Source: Parvularcula marina
GTDB lineage: Bacteria; Pseudomonadota; Alphaproteobacteria; Caulobacterales; Parvularculaceae
Reading direction: 5' to 3'
Assembly: GCF_003399445.1 (NCBI RefSeq)
Contig: NZ_QUQO01000001.1
Span: 2,601,001-2,665,000 of the forward strand
DNA length: 64,000 bases
Shown here: positions 25,194 through 35,161 of the stretch, one piece after another
Position numbering within the stretch: the first letter of the stretch is position 1
How the letters are laid out: the number at the start of each line of letters is the position of its first letter
Translations under genes and position numbers: made by a program
Notes under the pieces: generated by a model
The model's input: only the letters and a program-made list of their open reading frames with translations
Databases searched by the model: none
Told to the model about the DNA's origin: nothing

Positions 25194-26888
25194 ATGCAGG
25201 CTGAACCGGAACACGACGTTGTCGTCATCGGGTCGGGCGCAGGCGGCGGCATGGCTGCCTATGTGCTGACGAAAGCGGGCGTGAAAGTCCTGATGCTGGA
25301 GGCGGGGCGCAATTATGATCCGCTGACGGAAACGCCGATGCTGCACACTAATCATCAGGCACCGCTTCGCGGCGCGGGCACCAAGGACAAGGTGTTCGGC
25401 TATTACGATGCGACGGTCGATGGCGGGTGGGAAGTCCCCGGTGAGCCATACTCAAGAGGCGAGGGCTCTGAGTTCTACTGGTACCGCTCGCGTATGCTGG
25501 GGGGGCGGACCAATCACTGGGCCCGCAATTCCTTCCGTATGGGGCCATATGATTTCAAACCCCGGAGCCGGGACGGGCTCGGCGTCGACTGGCCGGTGAC
25601 TTACGAGGATATCGCGCCCTATTACGATAAGACTGAAGCGCTGGTCGGTGTTTATGGCCGCAATGATGGGCTTGAGAACCATCCCAATTCAGGGCCAGGT
25701 GTTCTGCATGACCCGCCCAAGGCCCGCATCCCGGAGCTGCTGATCCAGGCGGCGGCAACGGATATGGGCATCCCTTGCGTGCCGGCCCGCCGTGCAGTGA
25801 TGACCCGCGACCTCGATCAGCGGAAGGCCTGTTACTATGCGTCCGCCTGCGGACGGGGCTGCGCCATAGGCGCCGCTTTCCAAACGACAACGTCCTTCCT
25901 GCCATGGGCGCGCGCGACAGGGAACCTTACCATCACGACCGATGCCATGGTGCATGAGATCGAGATGGGGGAGGACGGCAAGGCCAAGGGCGTCTGGTAT
26001 ATCGAAAAGAAATCGGGTGAGCACAAATTCGTTCCTGCAAGGATTGTTATTCTTGCGGCCAGTGCGGGCGAGACCGCCCGCATCATGCTCAATTCGAAAA
26101 ACGCGCAAGCACCGGATGGGGTGGGGAACTCCTCCGGTCAGGTCGGCCGGAACCTGATGGATACGGTCGGTGCCTCCATGGGTGCACGCATCCCGGCCTT
26201 TGAGAACAGGCCCCGCTATAATGAAGACGGCGCCATGGGCATCCACATGTATATCCCGTTCTGGCTGTACCCGGAGCAGGCGGCGGGTAAGCTCGATTTT
26301 CCGCGTGGATATCATTATGAAATGGGCGGCGGGTTCAGCCAGCCCGATATGGGCGTTGGTGGTTATGGAGACATGGCCGGCGGCTATGGCGCGAAGCTGA
26401 AGGAAGAGGCGCGGCGCTATTATGGCAGCTATGTCTGGTTCGCCCAGCGCGGGGAGATGATCCCTAATGAGCATTGCTATGCCGAGATCGATCCTGAGCT
26501 CAAAGATAATTACGGCATTCCTGTTCTCAAATTCCACTACAAACACACCGAACACGAATTAAATCAGGTGGCGCATTTCCAGAAGACGACGCTGGAGCTG
26601 ATCGACCGCATGGGCGGGGAGGTGCCGACAAATGTCCCCTCACCAAAGGACGCCATCGCGCCGGGCGGCTGGATCATTCACGAGGTCGGGACAGCCCGGA
26701 TGGGTGATGATCCCGGCAGCTCGGTGACCAATGAATTTGGTCAATCCTGGGATGTCGATAATCTCTTCCTGATGGACGGGGCTATATTCGCGTCCAAGGC
26801 ACACAAGAACCCGACCCTCACCATCATGGCACTTGCCTGGCGGAATACAGATTATCTTGTCGAACAGATGCAGCAGGGAGCACTTTGA
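25194..26888 (+). CDS. GMC-family FAD sugar dehydrogenase, large subunit (pair C)
   Basis: 564 residues. FAD motif HDVVVIGSGAGGGMAAYVLT at the N-terminus, without signal peptide. Cysteine set C213-x5-C219-x3-C223 (ACYYASACGRGC), as in pairs A and B. The C-terminal GMC domain has GWIIHEVGTARMGDDPGSSV and NPTLTIMALAWRNTDYL. It is much more distant from A and B than these are from each other, and its gene order is reversed (large subunit first). It is followed at once by its small subunit. Confidence 0.88.
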   Translation: MQAEPEHDVVVIGSGAGGGMAAYVLTKAGVKVLMLEAGRNYDPLTETPMLHTNHQAPLRGAGTKDKVFGYYDATVDGGWEVPGEPYSRGEGSEFYWYRSRMLGGRTNHWARNSFRMGPYDFKPRSRDGLGVDWPVTYEDIAPYYDKTEALVGVYGRNDGLENHPNSGPGVLHDPPKARIPELLIQAAATDMGIPCVPARRAVMTRDLDQRKACYYASACGRGCAIGAAFQTTTSFLPWARATGNLTITTDAMVHEIEMGEDGKAKGVWYIEKKSGEHKFVPARIVILAASAGETARIMLNSKNAQAPDGVGNSSGQVGRNLMDTVGASMGARIPAFENRPRYNEDGAMGIHMYIPFWLYPEQAAGKLDFPRGYHYEMGGGFSQPDMGVGGYGDMAGGYGAKLKEEARRYYGSYVWFAQRGEMIPNEHCYAEIDPELKDNYGIPVLKFHYKHTEHELNQVAHFQKTTLELIDRMGGEVPTNVPSPKDAIAPGGWIIHEVGTARMGDDPGSSVTNEFGQSWDVDNLFLMDGAIFASKAHKNPTLTIMALAWRNTDYLVEQMQQGAL

Positions 26889-26890
26889 TC

Positions 26891-27628
26891 ATGGTCCTGC
26901 ACAAGAAAATTGACCGCCGTACGACGATCAAATGGGTGATGTCCGGTGTCGCGGCCTCCGCGATGACAGCCTGCGGCGACAGGAAAGAGACAAAGGCTGC
27001 GCTGGATGACGGGATCATCCCCGCGCGCCCCATCAGCAAACATCGGGCAAGCCTTGGGCAGGCGGCCGACATCTCGGGTACGCCTTACGGCACCGACCCC
27101 GATCTTATGCAGCCAGCCAACACATGGTCGCGGACGATGACCGAGAAGCAGCTCGCGGTAACGGCGGCGCTCGCGGATATGTTTGTTCCGGAGGATGAGC
27201 ATTCCCCATCGGCGAGCGCGGTCGGTGTGCCGGACTTCCTCGATGAGTGGATCAGTGCCCCTTATGAAGGGCAACAGCGCGACCGCGCGATCATCCTGCC
27301 GGGGCTCACCTGGATCGAGCAGGTCTCAATTGGCCGGTTCGGGAAGGGCTTTGCTACGATCAGCGAGGCGGAGAGGGCGTCGATCCTCGATGACGTTGCC
27401 GTCTATGGTCAGGAGAAAGAAGAGCTGAAAGAGGGCGCCGCGTTCATCCGGCGCTTCCGGTCGCTCACCATGGGGGCGTTCTTCTCAACGCCTGAGGGGA
27501 TGGCTGATATCGGCTATCGCGGGAACCAGCCGACAGCCGGTCCTTATCCCGGCCCCTCTCAGGAAGCGCTCGATCACCTTGAAGCTCACCTTCGATCGAT
27601 CGGCCTCAAAATGCCGTCACTCGGCTGA
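26891..27628 (+). CDS. gluconate 2-dehydrogenase subunit 3-like protein, Tat-exported (pair C)
   Basis: About 245 residues from the ATG at 26891; a TTG at 26885 that overlaps the large-subunit stop (TTGA) is an alternative. Tat-like signal KIDRRTTIKWVMSGVAASAM followed by TAC. The domain has [40 protein letters not shown] and the C-terminal ADIGYRGNQPTAGPYPGPSQ, characteristic of the longer subunit 3 type. It should escort the pair C large subunit across the membrane. No cytochrome c gene follows, so the electron acceptor is encoded elsewhere. Confidence 0.87.
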   Translation: MVLHKKIDRRTTIKWVMSGVAASAMTACGDRKETKAALDDGIIPARPISKHRASLGQAADISGTPYGTDPDLMQPANTWSRTMTEKQLAVTAALADMFVPEDEHSPSASAVGVPDFLDEWISAPYEGQQRDRAIILPGLTWIEQVSIGRFGKGFATISEAERASILDDVAVYGQEKEELKEGAAFIRRFRSLTMGAFFSTPEGMADIGYRGNQPTAGPYPGPSQEALDHLEAHLRSIGLKMPSLG

Positions 27629-27654
27629 TTTCTCTTGAATAAAGGCGATTGCCA

Positions 27655-27677
27655 CCCTGTCCCGTTTTGGGACAGGG
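27655..27677 (+). terminator. hairpin after the dehydrogenase cluster, no T tract
   Basis: Perfect 9-bp inverted repeat CCCTGTCCC / GGGACAGGG around GTTTT, 27 bases after the pair C small-subunit stop. No run of T follows, so it may be an RNA-stabilising or Rho-dependent end rather than an intrinsic terminator. Confidence 0.5.
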
Positions 27678-27818
27678 CCTGCCTGTTTGTGGTGCAAATG
27701 CATCGGTCCTCGCAAGGCTCTGCCGCGGTAGCAATTTTATAGGCATATTTCCGGCAATAAGGGGTTCTGTTTTAGTTGAATATGTTATATGGCCAAAACA
27801 GATTTAGAGAGAACCGGA

Positions 27819-27923
27819 ATGAGCCAGTCGCTCAACATCATTGTATTCCCGGGCCTGCGCGTTGTGCGGGGCGTCTCGCTTGTACTTCTTCTTATTAGCA
27901 ACAGCCTGAGGGAGCGGCGCTGA
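27819..27923 (+). CDS. ilvL: ilv operon leader peptide (attenuator)
   Basis: A 34-codon reading frame starting at ATG 27819 after AGAGAGAA and ending with TGA at 27921-27923. Fifteen of its 34 residues are Leu, Val or Ile, including the run LVLLLI encoded at 27879-27896. It precedes a Rho-independent terminator and the ilv/leu operon. This is the layout of a ribosome-mediated attenuator: when charged Leu/Val/Ile tRNAs are scarce the ribosome stalls at the run and frees GGGAGC (27910-27915) to pair with GCTCCC (27953-27958), preventing the terminator. When it reads to the stop, it covers GGGAGC and the terminator forms. Confidence 0.85.
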   Translation: MSQSLNIIVFPGLRVVRGVSLVLLLISNSLRERR

Positions 27924-27949
27924 GACGGGCTACGGCCAACGGTTCTCGC

Positions 27950-27975
27950 AAGGCTCCCGAAGGGGAGCTTTTTTT
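27950..27975 (+). terminator. attenuator terminator of the ilv-leu operon
   Basis: Stem GCTCCC (27953-27958) / GGGAGC (27963-27968), loop GAAG, extended by AAG/TTT pairs, followed by seven T at 27969-27975. It ends 16 bases before the ilvD start codon. The 5' arm can alternatively pair with GGGAGC at 27910-27915 inside the leader peptide region. Confidence 0.9.
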
Positions 27976-27991
27976 ATGCGCCGATGATGAC

Positions 27992-29650
27992 ATGAAACGC
28001 AGCGATGCGATCACTAAAGGGCCTCAGAAAGCCGCCGCCCGAGCCATGCTCCGGGGGACGGGGCTGACCGATGCCGATTTCGAAAAGCCGATGGTCGCGG
28101 TCGTCAGCACTTATTCCTCAGTCATGCCCTGCAACATGCATTTACGGACCTTGGCCGGTCCCCTTTGTGACGGCATTCGCGAAAGCGGTGCGGTGCCCTT
28201 TGAATTCGGCGCACCGGTTGTCACGGACGGGATCTCCATGGGGCACGACGGCATGCGCGCGTCGCTCATCAGTCGGGAGGTTATCGCCGACTCGATTGAG
28301 CTCTGTGTGCGCGGGCATGCCCTCGATGCCGCCGTCATTCTGGTTGGCTGTGACAAGACCATTCCAGCCGCCGCCATGGCGCTGGCGCGTCTCGATATTC
28401 CGGGGGCGGTGCTTTACGGCGGGACAATCGGCAAAGGCCGTCTGGGCGATCGCGACCTTTCCATTCAGGATGTCTTCGAGGCCGTCGGTCAGCACGCCAA
28501 GGGCGATATCGATGATGCTGGCCTGAAAGCTGTTGAGGAAAAAGCCTGTCCGGGCGCAGGCGCCTGTGGCGGCCAGTTCACGGCCAACACAATGGCGATG
28601 GCACTGGCCTTCCTCGGGGTCGCGCCGATGGGCGCAGGGGATGTACCCGCTGTCCATCCTGACAAGCCGGGCGTTGCCCATGCAGTTGGGCTGCTTGCCG
28701 GTCAGCAGGCGCTTGGCACATCGATCCGTTCCCTGATCACGCCGGCAAGCCTGCGCAATGCTGTCTCGGCTGTTGTTGCCTCCGGCGGGTCAACCAACGC
28801 GGTGCTGCATCTGGCGGCCATTGCGGCAGAAGCCGGTGTCGATTTTGACATTGATATTTTCGATGAGCTGTCTCGCGAAGTCCCGGTGATCACGGATCTC
28901 AAGCCCGGCGGACGGTATCTGGCGCAGGACATGTCCGAGGCTGGCGGCTGTCGGCTCTTCGGCGCGCGCCTCAAAGAAGCAGGGCTGCTCGAAGACACGA
29001 TGACCGTCACGGGGCGGACATTGTTCGAAGAGCTTGCAGAAGCAGAAGAAACACCGGGTCAGGACGTCATCTGGACCGTCGATAAGCCGGTGAAAGAAAC
29101 CGGCGGCATCCGCATTCTTTACGGCGATGTAGCGCCGGAGGGCGCGGTGCTGAAGACGTCCGGCTACGCGGATCGCGCCTTCTCCGGTCCGGCGCGGGTC
29201 TTTGATTGTGAAGAGGACTGCTTTGCCGAAGTGCAGGCAGGCGGCATCAAATCCGGTGATGTCGTGGTCATCCGCTATGAGGGACCAAAAGGCGGCCCCG
29301 GCATGCGCGAGATGCTGGCCGTCACGGCAGCCTTGGCCGGGCAGGGGCTCGCGGGCGATGTTGCGCTGATCACGGATGGGCGTTTCTCGGGTGCAAGTCA
29401 CGGCTATGTCATCGGTCATGCAAGCCCTGAAGCCGCCGCAGGCGGCCCGCTCGCTTACCTTAAAGATGGCGACAAGATTTCAATCGATCCGGCATCCCGC
29501 CGTATCGATGCAGATATTCCGTGGGAGGAGCGCCGGGCCGAGATGTCCGTGCGCCCGCAAAAATCCTACGGCGGTGTTTTCGATAAATTTGCCAAACTCG
29601 TCGGCTCTGCATCGCGTGGTGCCGTCACCCTTCAGGAGAAAAAAGGATGA
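27992..29650 (+). CDS. ilvD: dihydroxy-acid dehydratase
   Basis: 552 residues, full length. It dehydrates 2,3-dihydroxy-isovalerate and -methylvalerate to the 2-keto acids in valine and isoleucine synthesis. Fe-S and active-site elements: [36 protein letters not shown] and the third Cys in [20 protein letters not shown]; the [18 protein letters not shown] segment near the end is conserved. First gene of the operon, 16 bases after the attenuator. Overlaps ilvC by 4 bases (ATGA). Confidence 0.97.
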   Translation: MKRSDAITKGPQKAAARAMLRGTGLTDADFEKPMVAVVSTYSSVMPCNMHLRTLAGPLCDGIRESGAVPFEFGAPVVTDGISMGHDGMRASLISREVIADSIELCVRGHALDAAVILVGCDKTIPAAAMALARLDIPGAVLYGGTIGKGRLGDRDLSIQDVFEAVGQHAKGDIDDAGLKAVEEKACPGAGACGGQFTANTMAMALAFLGVAPMGAGDVPAVHPDKPGVAHAVGLLAGQQALGTSIRSLITPASLRNAVSAVVASGGSTNAVLHLAAIAAEAGVDFDIDIFDELSREVPVITDLKPGGRYLAQDMSEAGGCRLFGARLKEAGLLEDTMTVTGRTLFEELAEAEETPGQDVIWTVDKPVKETGGIRILYGDVAPEGAVLKTSGYADRAFSGPARVFDCEEDCFAEVQAGGIKSGDVVVIRYEGPKGGPGMREMLAVTAALAGQGLAGDVALITDGRFSGASHGYVIGHASPEAAAGGPLAYLKDGDKISIDPASRRIDADIPWEERRAEMSVRPQKSYGGVFDKFAKLVGSASRGAVTLQEKKG

Positions 29651-30669
29651 GCGAAGAGCTTCGCGTTTTCACCAAAGACGATGTCAAACCCGGCACGCTG
29701 ACGGACAAGACGATTGCGATTGTCGGCTATGGCAGCCAGGGCCGTGCCCATGCCCAGAACCTGCGTGAAAGCGGGTTCGACGTCATCATCGGCGCACGTA
29801 AGGGTGGCAAAAGCCATCAGCTGGCAGAAGAAGACGGCTTCCGCGTGCTCGACATTGCGAGTGCCGCGAAAGAAGCCGATTTCATCGCCCTGACCGCACC
29901 GGATATGGCGCATAAGGAGATCTTTGAGAATCACGTCGCCCCCAATCTGTCGGCGGGCAAAACGCTGATGTTCGCGCATGGTTTCTCGGTGATCTATGGT
30001 CAGGTTCGCCCGCCCAAAGACGTCGATGTCATCATGGTGGCGCCCAAAGGGCCGGGCGATCTGGTCCGCCGTGAATATCAGCGCGGGCGCGGCGTGCCCT
30101 GCCTTTTCGCGGTCGAGCAGGATGCGTCAGGCGAAGCCACGCAGCGCGCTCTTTCCTATGCGGATGGCCTTGGCGGCACGGCTGCAGCGATCTTTGAGAC
30201 GACCTTCCGTGATGAGACCGAAACCGATCTCTTTGGCGAGCAGGCCGTTCTTTGCGGCGGCGTCACCGAGTTGATCATTGCCGGTTACGAAACTCTCGTT
30301 GAAGCGGGCTATCCTTCCGAGCTTGCCTATTATGAGTGCTTCCACGAGCTCAAACTCATCGTCGACCTCCTTCACGAAGGCGGCATGAAGAAGATGTATG
30401 AGTTCATCTCCGAGACGGCGACCTTTGGCGATCTGCGCTCTGGCCCGCGTGTCGTGAATGCGGACGCCAAGGCGAAGATGAAAGATGTCCTCGACGAGAT
30501 CCGCAGTGGTACTTTTGCCAATGACTGGATTCTGGAGAACCAGGCCGGGAAAGCGCGCTACAGCTCCATGCTTCGTCAGAAAACGGAGCACGACATGGAA
30601 AAAGTCGGCGACCGGATGCGTTCCATGATGACATGGCTCGGCGGCGACAAAAACAATTCCGGTGACTGA
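29647..30669 (+). CDS. ilvC: ketol-acid reductoisomerase (class I)
   Basis: 340 residues, class I length. NADPH-binding motif [20 protein letters not shown]; the Mg ligands lie in [17 protein letters not shown] and the C-terminal knotted domain holds [13 protein letters not shown]. The cofactor loop GARKGGKS is typical of NADP-dependent forms. It converts acetolactate to dihydroxy-isovalerate. A 45-base gap with a CAGGAG ribosome site separates it from ilvB. Confidence 0.97.
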   Translation: MSEELRVFTKDDVKPGTLTDKTIAIVGYGSQGRAHAQNLRESGFDVIIGARKGGKSHQLAEEDGFRVLDIASAAKEADFIALTAPDMAHKEIFENHVAPNLSAGKTLMFAHGFSVIYGQVRPPKDVDVIMVAPKGPGDLVRREYQRGRGVPCLFAVEQDASGEATQRALSYADGLGGTAAAIFETTFRDETETDLFGEQAVLCGGVTELIIAGYETLVEAGYPSELAYYECFHELKLIVDLLHEGGMKKMYEFISETATFGDLRSGPRVVNADAKAKMKDVLDEIRSGTFANDWILENQAGKARYSSMLRQKTEHDMEKVGDRMRSMMTWLGGDKNNSGD

Positions 30670-30714
30670 AGACTAACCCTTAACCCCTGAAGAGATCCGA
30701 CAGGAGCGATCATA

Positions 30715-32409
30715 ATGAACACGGCAACCGCCCAGGCCCCGACCCCGGCACCCGAAATATTGCGCGGCGCCGATCTGGTCGTACGTGCACTGGAAGCACA
30801 AGGGGTAACCACCGTTTTCGGTTACCCGGGCGGTGCGATCATGCCGGTTTATGACGCCCTGCCGGGCTCTTCACTCAAGCACATTCTCTGTCGGCATGAG
30901 CAGGGGGCGGCATTTGCGGCTGCCGGTTGGTCACGCATGACGGGGAAAGCTGGCGTCTGCTTTGCCACAAGTGGTCCGGGGGCGACCAATCTCGTCACCG
31001 GGATCGCGGATGCCTTCATGGATTCGGTGCCGATGGTCGCCATTACGGGGCAGGTCGCCGAGGCCGTGATGGGCACAGACGCCTTCCAGGAGATCGACAC
31101 ATTCGGCGTCACCATGCCGGTCGTGAAGCACTCCTATATCGTCCGTAATGCCGCAGAATTGCCGGAGATTATCGCTGAAGCCTTCCGGATCGCCGAAGAA
31201 GGGCGTCCGGGCCCGGTCCTGGTCGATATTCCCAAAGACATCCAGCTGGCGACGGCAGATGTGTCGATCACCCCGCCAATGAAGCGCGAAGAACTGCCCA
31301 CGGATGTTTCCGTTCTTGACGCCGCGCGCGAAGCGGTGCGGTCTGCCAAGCGGCCACTCTTTTATCTCGGCGGCGGCATCGTCCGTAGTGGCGCAACTGA
31401 GGATGTCCGCCGGGTCGTTGAGGAAACCGGCATTCCGGCTGTGGCAACCTTGCAGGCGCAGGGCGTCCTGCCCACCGGTCACGAGCAGTTCCTCGGCATG
31501 CTCGGCATGCATGGCTCGCGGGCAGCCAATCTTGCCGTTCAGTCCACGGACCTCCTGATCGTTGTCGGCGCTCGTTTTGATGACCGCGCAACGGGCCGCC
31601 TCAACGGCTTTGCGCCTGAGGCTCGGGTCATCCATTTTGACCGCGACATCTCAGAGATCAGCAAATTGCGGGACGCGAATATCGCCGTGCCCGGAGAGCT
31701 GAAGGACAGTGTCACGGGCTTCAATCCCGGGCCATGCGATGTCGCTGAGTGGTGCTCCACCTGTTACGCCGAACGGGAAGCGTCCGCGCCGCGCTATGAT
31801 GCGCCGGGCGAGGGGATTTTCGCGCCCGCCTTCCTCAAGCAATTATCCGAGGCCGCCGGAGATGATTTCGTCGGGGTCGCCGATGTCGGCCAGCACCAGA
31901 TGTGGATTGCCCAGCATTGCCGTTTCTCCCGGCCGCAGGCGCATCTGACGAGCGGGGGCCTCGGCTCCATGGGCTTCTCGCTGCCCACCGCCATGGGTGC
32001 GAAAATGTCTGAGCCCTCCGCAACCGTTGTTTCGATCTCGGGCGATGGCGGCTTCATGATGAATGTGCAGGAGCTCGCCACCATTCGCCGCTACCAGATC
32101 CCGGTCAAGATCGTGGTCATCAACAATTCCCGTCTCGGCATGGTTCGTCAGTGGCAGGAGCTGTTCTTTGAAGAGAACTATTCCGAAGTCGATCTATCCG
32201 ATAATCCTGACTTTGCCGTTGTGGCGCAGGCCTTCGGCATCGAAGGATTCACGATCACGAAACGCGATGAAGTGCCCGGCGCGATTGACCGCCTCCTGAA
32301 AGCTGATGGCCCGATCCTCTGCCATGTCGTGATCGACCCTGCCGATAATGTCTGGCCGCTCGTCCCGCCCGGGGCCACCAATGCTGAAATGCTGGAGACA
32401 TCCAAATGA
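30715..32409 (+). CDS. ilvB: acetolactate synthase, large subunit
   Basis: 564 residues. A ThDP enzyme making acetolactate and acetohydroxybutyrate. VFGYPGGAIMPVYDAL and RHEQGAAFAAAGWSRMTGK (catalytic Glu) are in the N-terminal domain; the ThDP-Mg motif is SGDGGFMMNVQELATIRRYQ with KIVVINN. Because its partner is a short IlvM-like subunit, the gene resembles the ilvG-ilvM arrangement of gammaproteobacteria more than ilvIH. Overlaps the small subunit by 4 bases. Confidence 0.96.
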   Translation: MNTATAQAPTPAPEILRGADLVVRALEAQGVTTVFGYPGGAIMPVYDALPGSSLKHILCRHEQGAAFAAAGWSRMTGKAGVCFATSGPGATNLVTGIADAFMDSVPMVAITGQVAEAVMGTDAFQEIDTFGVTMPVVKHSYIVRNAAELPEIIAEAFRIAEEGRPGPVLVDIPKDIQLATADVSITPPMKREELPTDVSVLDAAREAVRSAKRPLFYLGGGIVRSGATEDVRRVVEETGIPAVATLQAQGVLPTGHEQFLGMLGMHGSRAANLAVQSTDLLIVVGARFDDRATGRLNGFAPEARVIHFDRDISEISKLRDANIAVPGELKDSVTGFNPGPCDVAEWCSTCYAEREASAPRYDAPGEGIFAPAFLKQLSEAAGDDFVGVADVGQHQMWIAQHCRFSRPQAHLTSGGLGSMGFSLPTAMGAKMSEPSATVVSISGDGGFMMNVQELATIRRYQIPVKIVVINNSRLGMVRQWQELFFEENYSEVDLSDNPDFAVVAQAFGIEGFTITKRDEVPGAIDRLLKADGPILCHVVIDPADNVWPLVPPGATNAEMLETSK

Positions 32410-32696
32410 GCATCGAGACGCTGAATATCGAGACCGACAATGTGAACGGCACGCTTCGCCGTATCTGGACCGTCATCGAACAGCGCGGCTGGTTTGTCCG
32501 TTGCCTGCTGGTCGAGGAATCCGGCGATGGGGCAAAGACCTGGGTGCAGGTTTCACCTTATGGTGAGCGGAAGATCGAAACGCTCCGCCGTCAGATCGAA
32601 CGGCTGGTGAATGTGCGTTCTGTCAAGCTGGAGCAGCGCAGCCGCGTGCGGCCCAGCATGTTCAAGGAAATCCCGCATACAGAGGTCGTCTTATGA
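32406..32696 (+). CDS. ilvM: acetolactate synthase small subunit, short ACT-domain (IlvM) type
   Basis: 96 residues, mainly one ACT domain: GTLRRIWTVIEQRGWFVRCL at 15-34 and IERLVNVRSVKLEQRSR towards the end. Usual IlvH/IlvN proteins in Alphaproteobacteria have about 160-190 residues with a second domain; this one has the length of E. coli IlvM (87 residues). The glycine-rich turn where valine binds in IlvH is not obvious, so valine feedback may be weak. Coupled by 4-base overlaps to both neighbours. Confidence 0.85.
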   Translation: MSIETLNIETDNVNGTLRRIWTVIEQRGWFVRCLLVEESGDGAKTWVQVSPYGERKIETLRRQIERLVNVRSVKLEQRSRVRPSMFKEIPHTEVVL

Positions 32697-33952
32697 GTGT
32701 GACGGCGCCAGAATGTGAGGGCGACGTATCGCCTTTCGGCATCTCTGAACGGGAAGTCGAAGCCATCTCGAGCCGGGCGGATCCCGCCTGGAACGAGATT
32801 TCGGTGACGCCCTGCCTTCACGCGCCAAAACTCTCTGCCCTGACGGGGACGGAGCTCTATCTTAAATTCGAGAACCAGCAATATACGAACAGTTTCAAGG
32901 AACGCGGCGCGCTCGCCAAGCTCCTGTCTCTCTCTGAAGAGGAACGCGCGCGCGGGGTGATCGCGGCCTCCGCCGGTAATCACGCGCAAGGTCTTGCCCG
33001 CCATGCAGCACTGCTCGGGGTGAAGGCATGCATCTTCATGCCGCGCCGGACGCCTTCCGTGAAGGTCGAGGAAACGCGTGCGCTCGGCGCGGATATCGTT
33101 CTTGAGGGGGACAATTACGATGCCGCCAGCAAAGCCGCAGCCGCTCGCGCAGGCGAGACTGGCGAGATCATGGTTCATCCCTTCGACGATCCGCATGTCG
33201 CATGCGGTCAGGGAACGGTCATCTCAGAAATGCTGGCCGCGGTGCCGGATCTCGATGTCGTGGTGGTTCCCATCGGCGGCGGGGGCCTTGCGGCGGGCAC
33301 GGCTGTTATCGGCAAACGGATCAAGCCTGACCTCAAGGTCGTCGGGGTGCAGGCGGCCTTGTACCCAAGCATGCTGAATGCCCTCCGCAAGACGGATCGG
33401 CCCTGCGGCGGCAGCACGCTGGCGGAAGGCATCGCGGTTTCCGAGCCCGGGCAACTGACCCGGCGGATCATCGCCGAATATGTCGATGAGATCGTGACGG
33501 TCGAAGAAGCCCAGCTTGAAACGGCGCTTTGCCTCCTTCTCAACACCCAGAAAACGCTCGCCGAAGGGGCGGGGGCTGCGGGTCTTGCCGCCGTCATGGC
33601 GCATCGCGGCCTCTTCCGCGGCAAGAAGGTTGGCAGCATCATCTGTGGCGGGAATATCGATACAAGGCTCGTCTCCGGTGTGCTGATGCGCGATCTTGCG
33701 CGGCATCGGCGGCTCGCCCGGCTCAGGATCGAGCTGATCGACGTACCCGGACAGCTTTCCATTGTGTCCGATGCGATCACGCGCGCGGACGGCAACATTA
33801 TCGATGTCGCCTATCACAAGATCTTCAATGATCTGCCCGCCAAACAGACCTATCTCGACATCTCCGTGGAGGCCACGGATGCCGATCATATGGACAGGAT
33901 TATCGCCGAGCTTCGCTCTGTCGGTCTGAATGTCGATTTTGCGAATTATTAA
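32693..33952 (+). CDS. ilvA: threonine ammonia-lyase
   Basis: 419 residues. PLP enzyme deaminating threonine to 2-oxobutyrate, first step to isoleucine. The PLP lysine is K69 in YTNSFKERGALAKL; SAGNHAQGLARHAALL binds the substrate and VVVPIGGGGLAAGTAV is the PLP-phosphate loop. The last 80 residues form a single short ACT-like region (IELIDVPGQLSIVSDAI), as in the 400-residue type of IlvA rather than the 510-residue E. coli biosynthetic enzyme. Placement between ilvM and leuA is found in xanthomonads, as I recall. Confidence 0.94.
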   Translation: MSVTAPECEGDVSPFGISEREVEAISSRADPAWNEISVTPCLHAPKLSALTGTELYLKFENQQYTNSFKERGALAKLLSLSEEERARGVIAASAGNHAQGLARHAALLGVKACIFMPRRTPSVKVEETRALGADIVLEGDNYDAASKAAAARAGETGEIMVHPFDDPHVACGQGTVISEMLAAVPDLDVVVVPIGGGGLAAGTAVIGKRIKPDLKVVGVQAALYPSMLNALRKTDRPCGGSTLAEGIAVSEPGQLTRRIIAEYVDEIVTVEEAQLETALCLLLNTQKTLAEGAGAAGLAAVMAHRGLFRGKKVGSIICGGNIDTRLVSGVLMRDLARHRRLARLRIELIDVPGQLSIVSDAITRADGNIIDVAYHKIFNDLPAKQTYLDISVEATDADHMDRIIAELRSVGLNVDFANY

Positions 33953-33967
33953 AGGGAGGACGTCCCC

Positions 33968-35160
<1,193 letters not shown>

Positions 35161-35161
<1 letters not shown>

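Noticed and set aside
9158-27700. Genomic island integrated at tRNA-Val
   Set aside because: The keto-glycoside cluster begins next to the tRNA, but no integrase was found and no repeat of the tRNA 3' end is visible near the other boundary.
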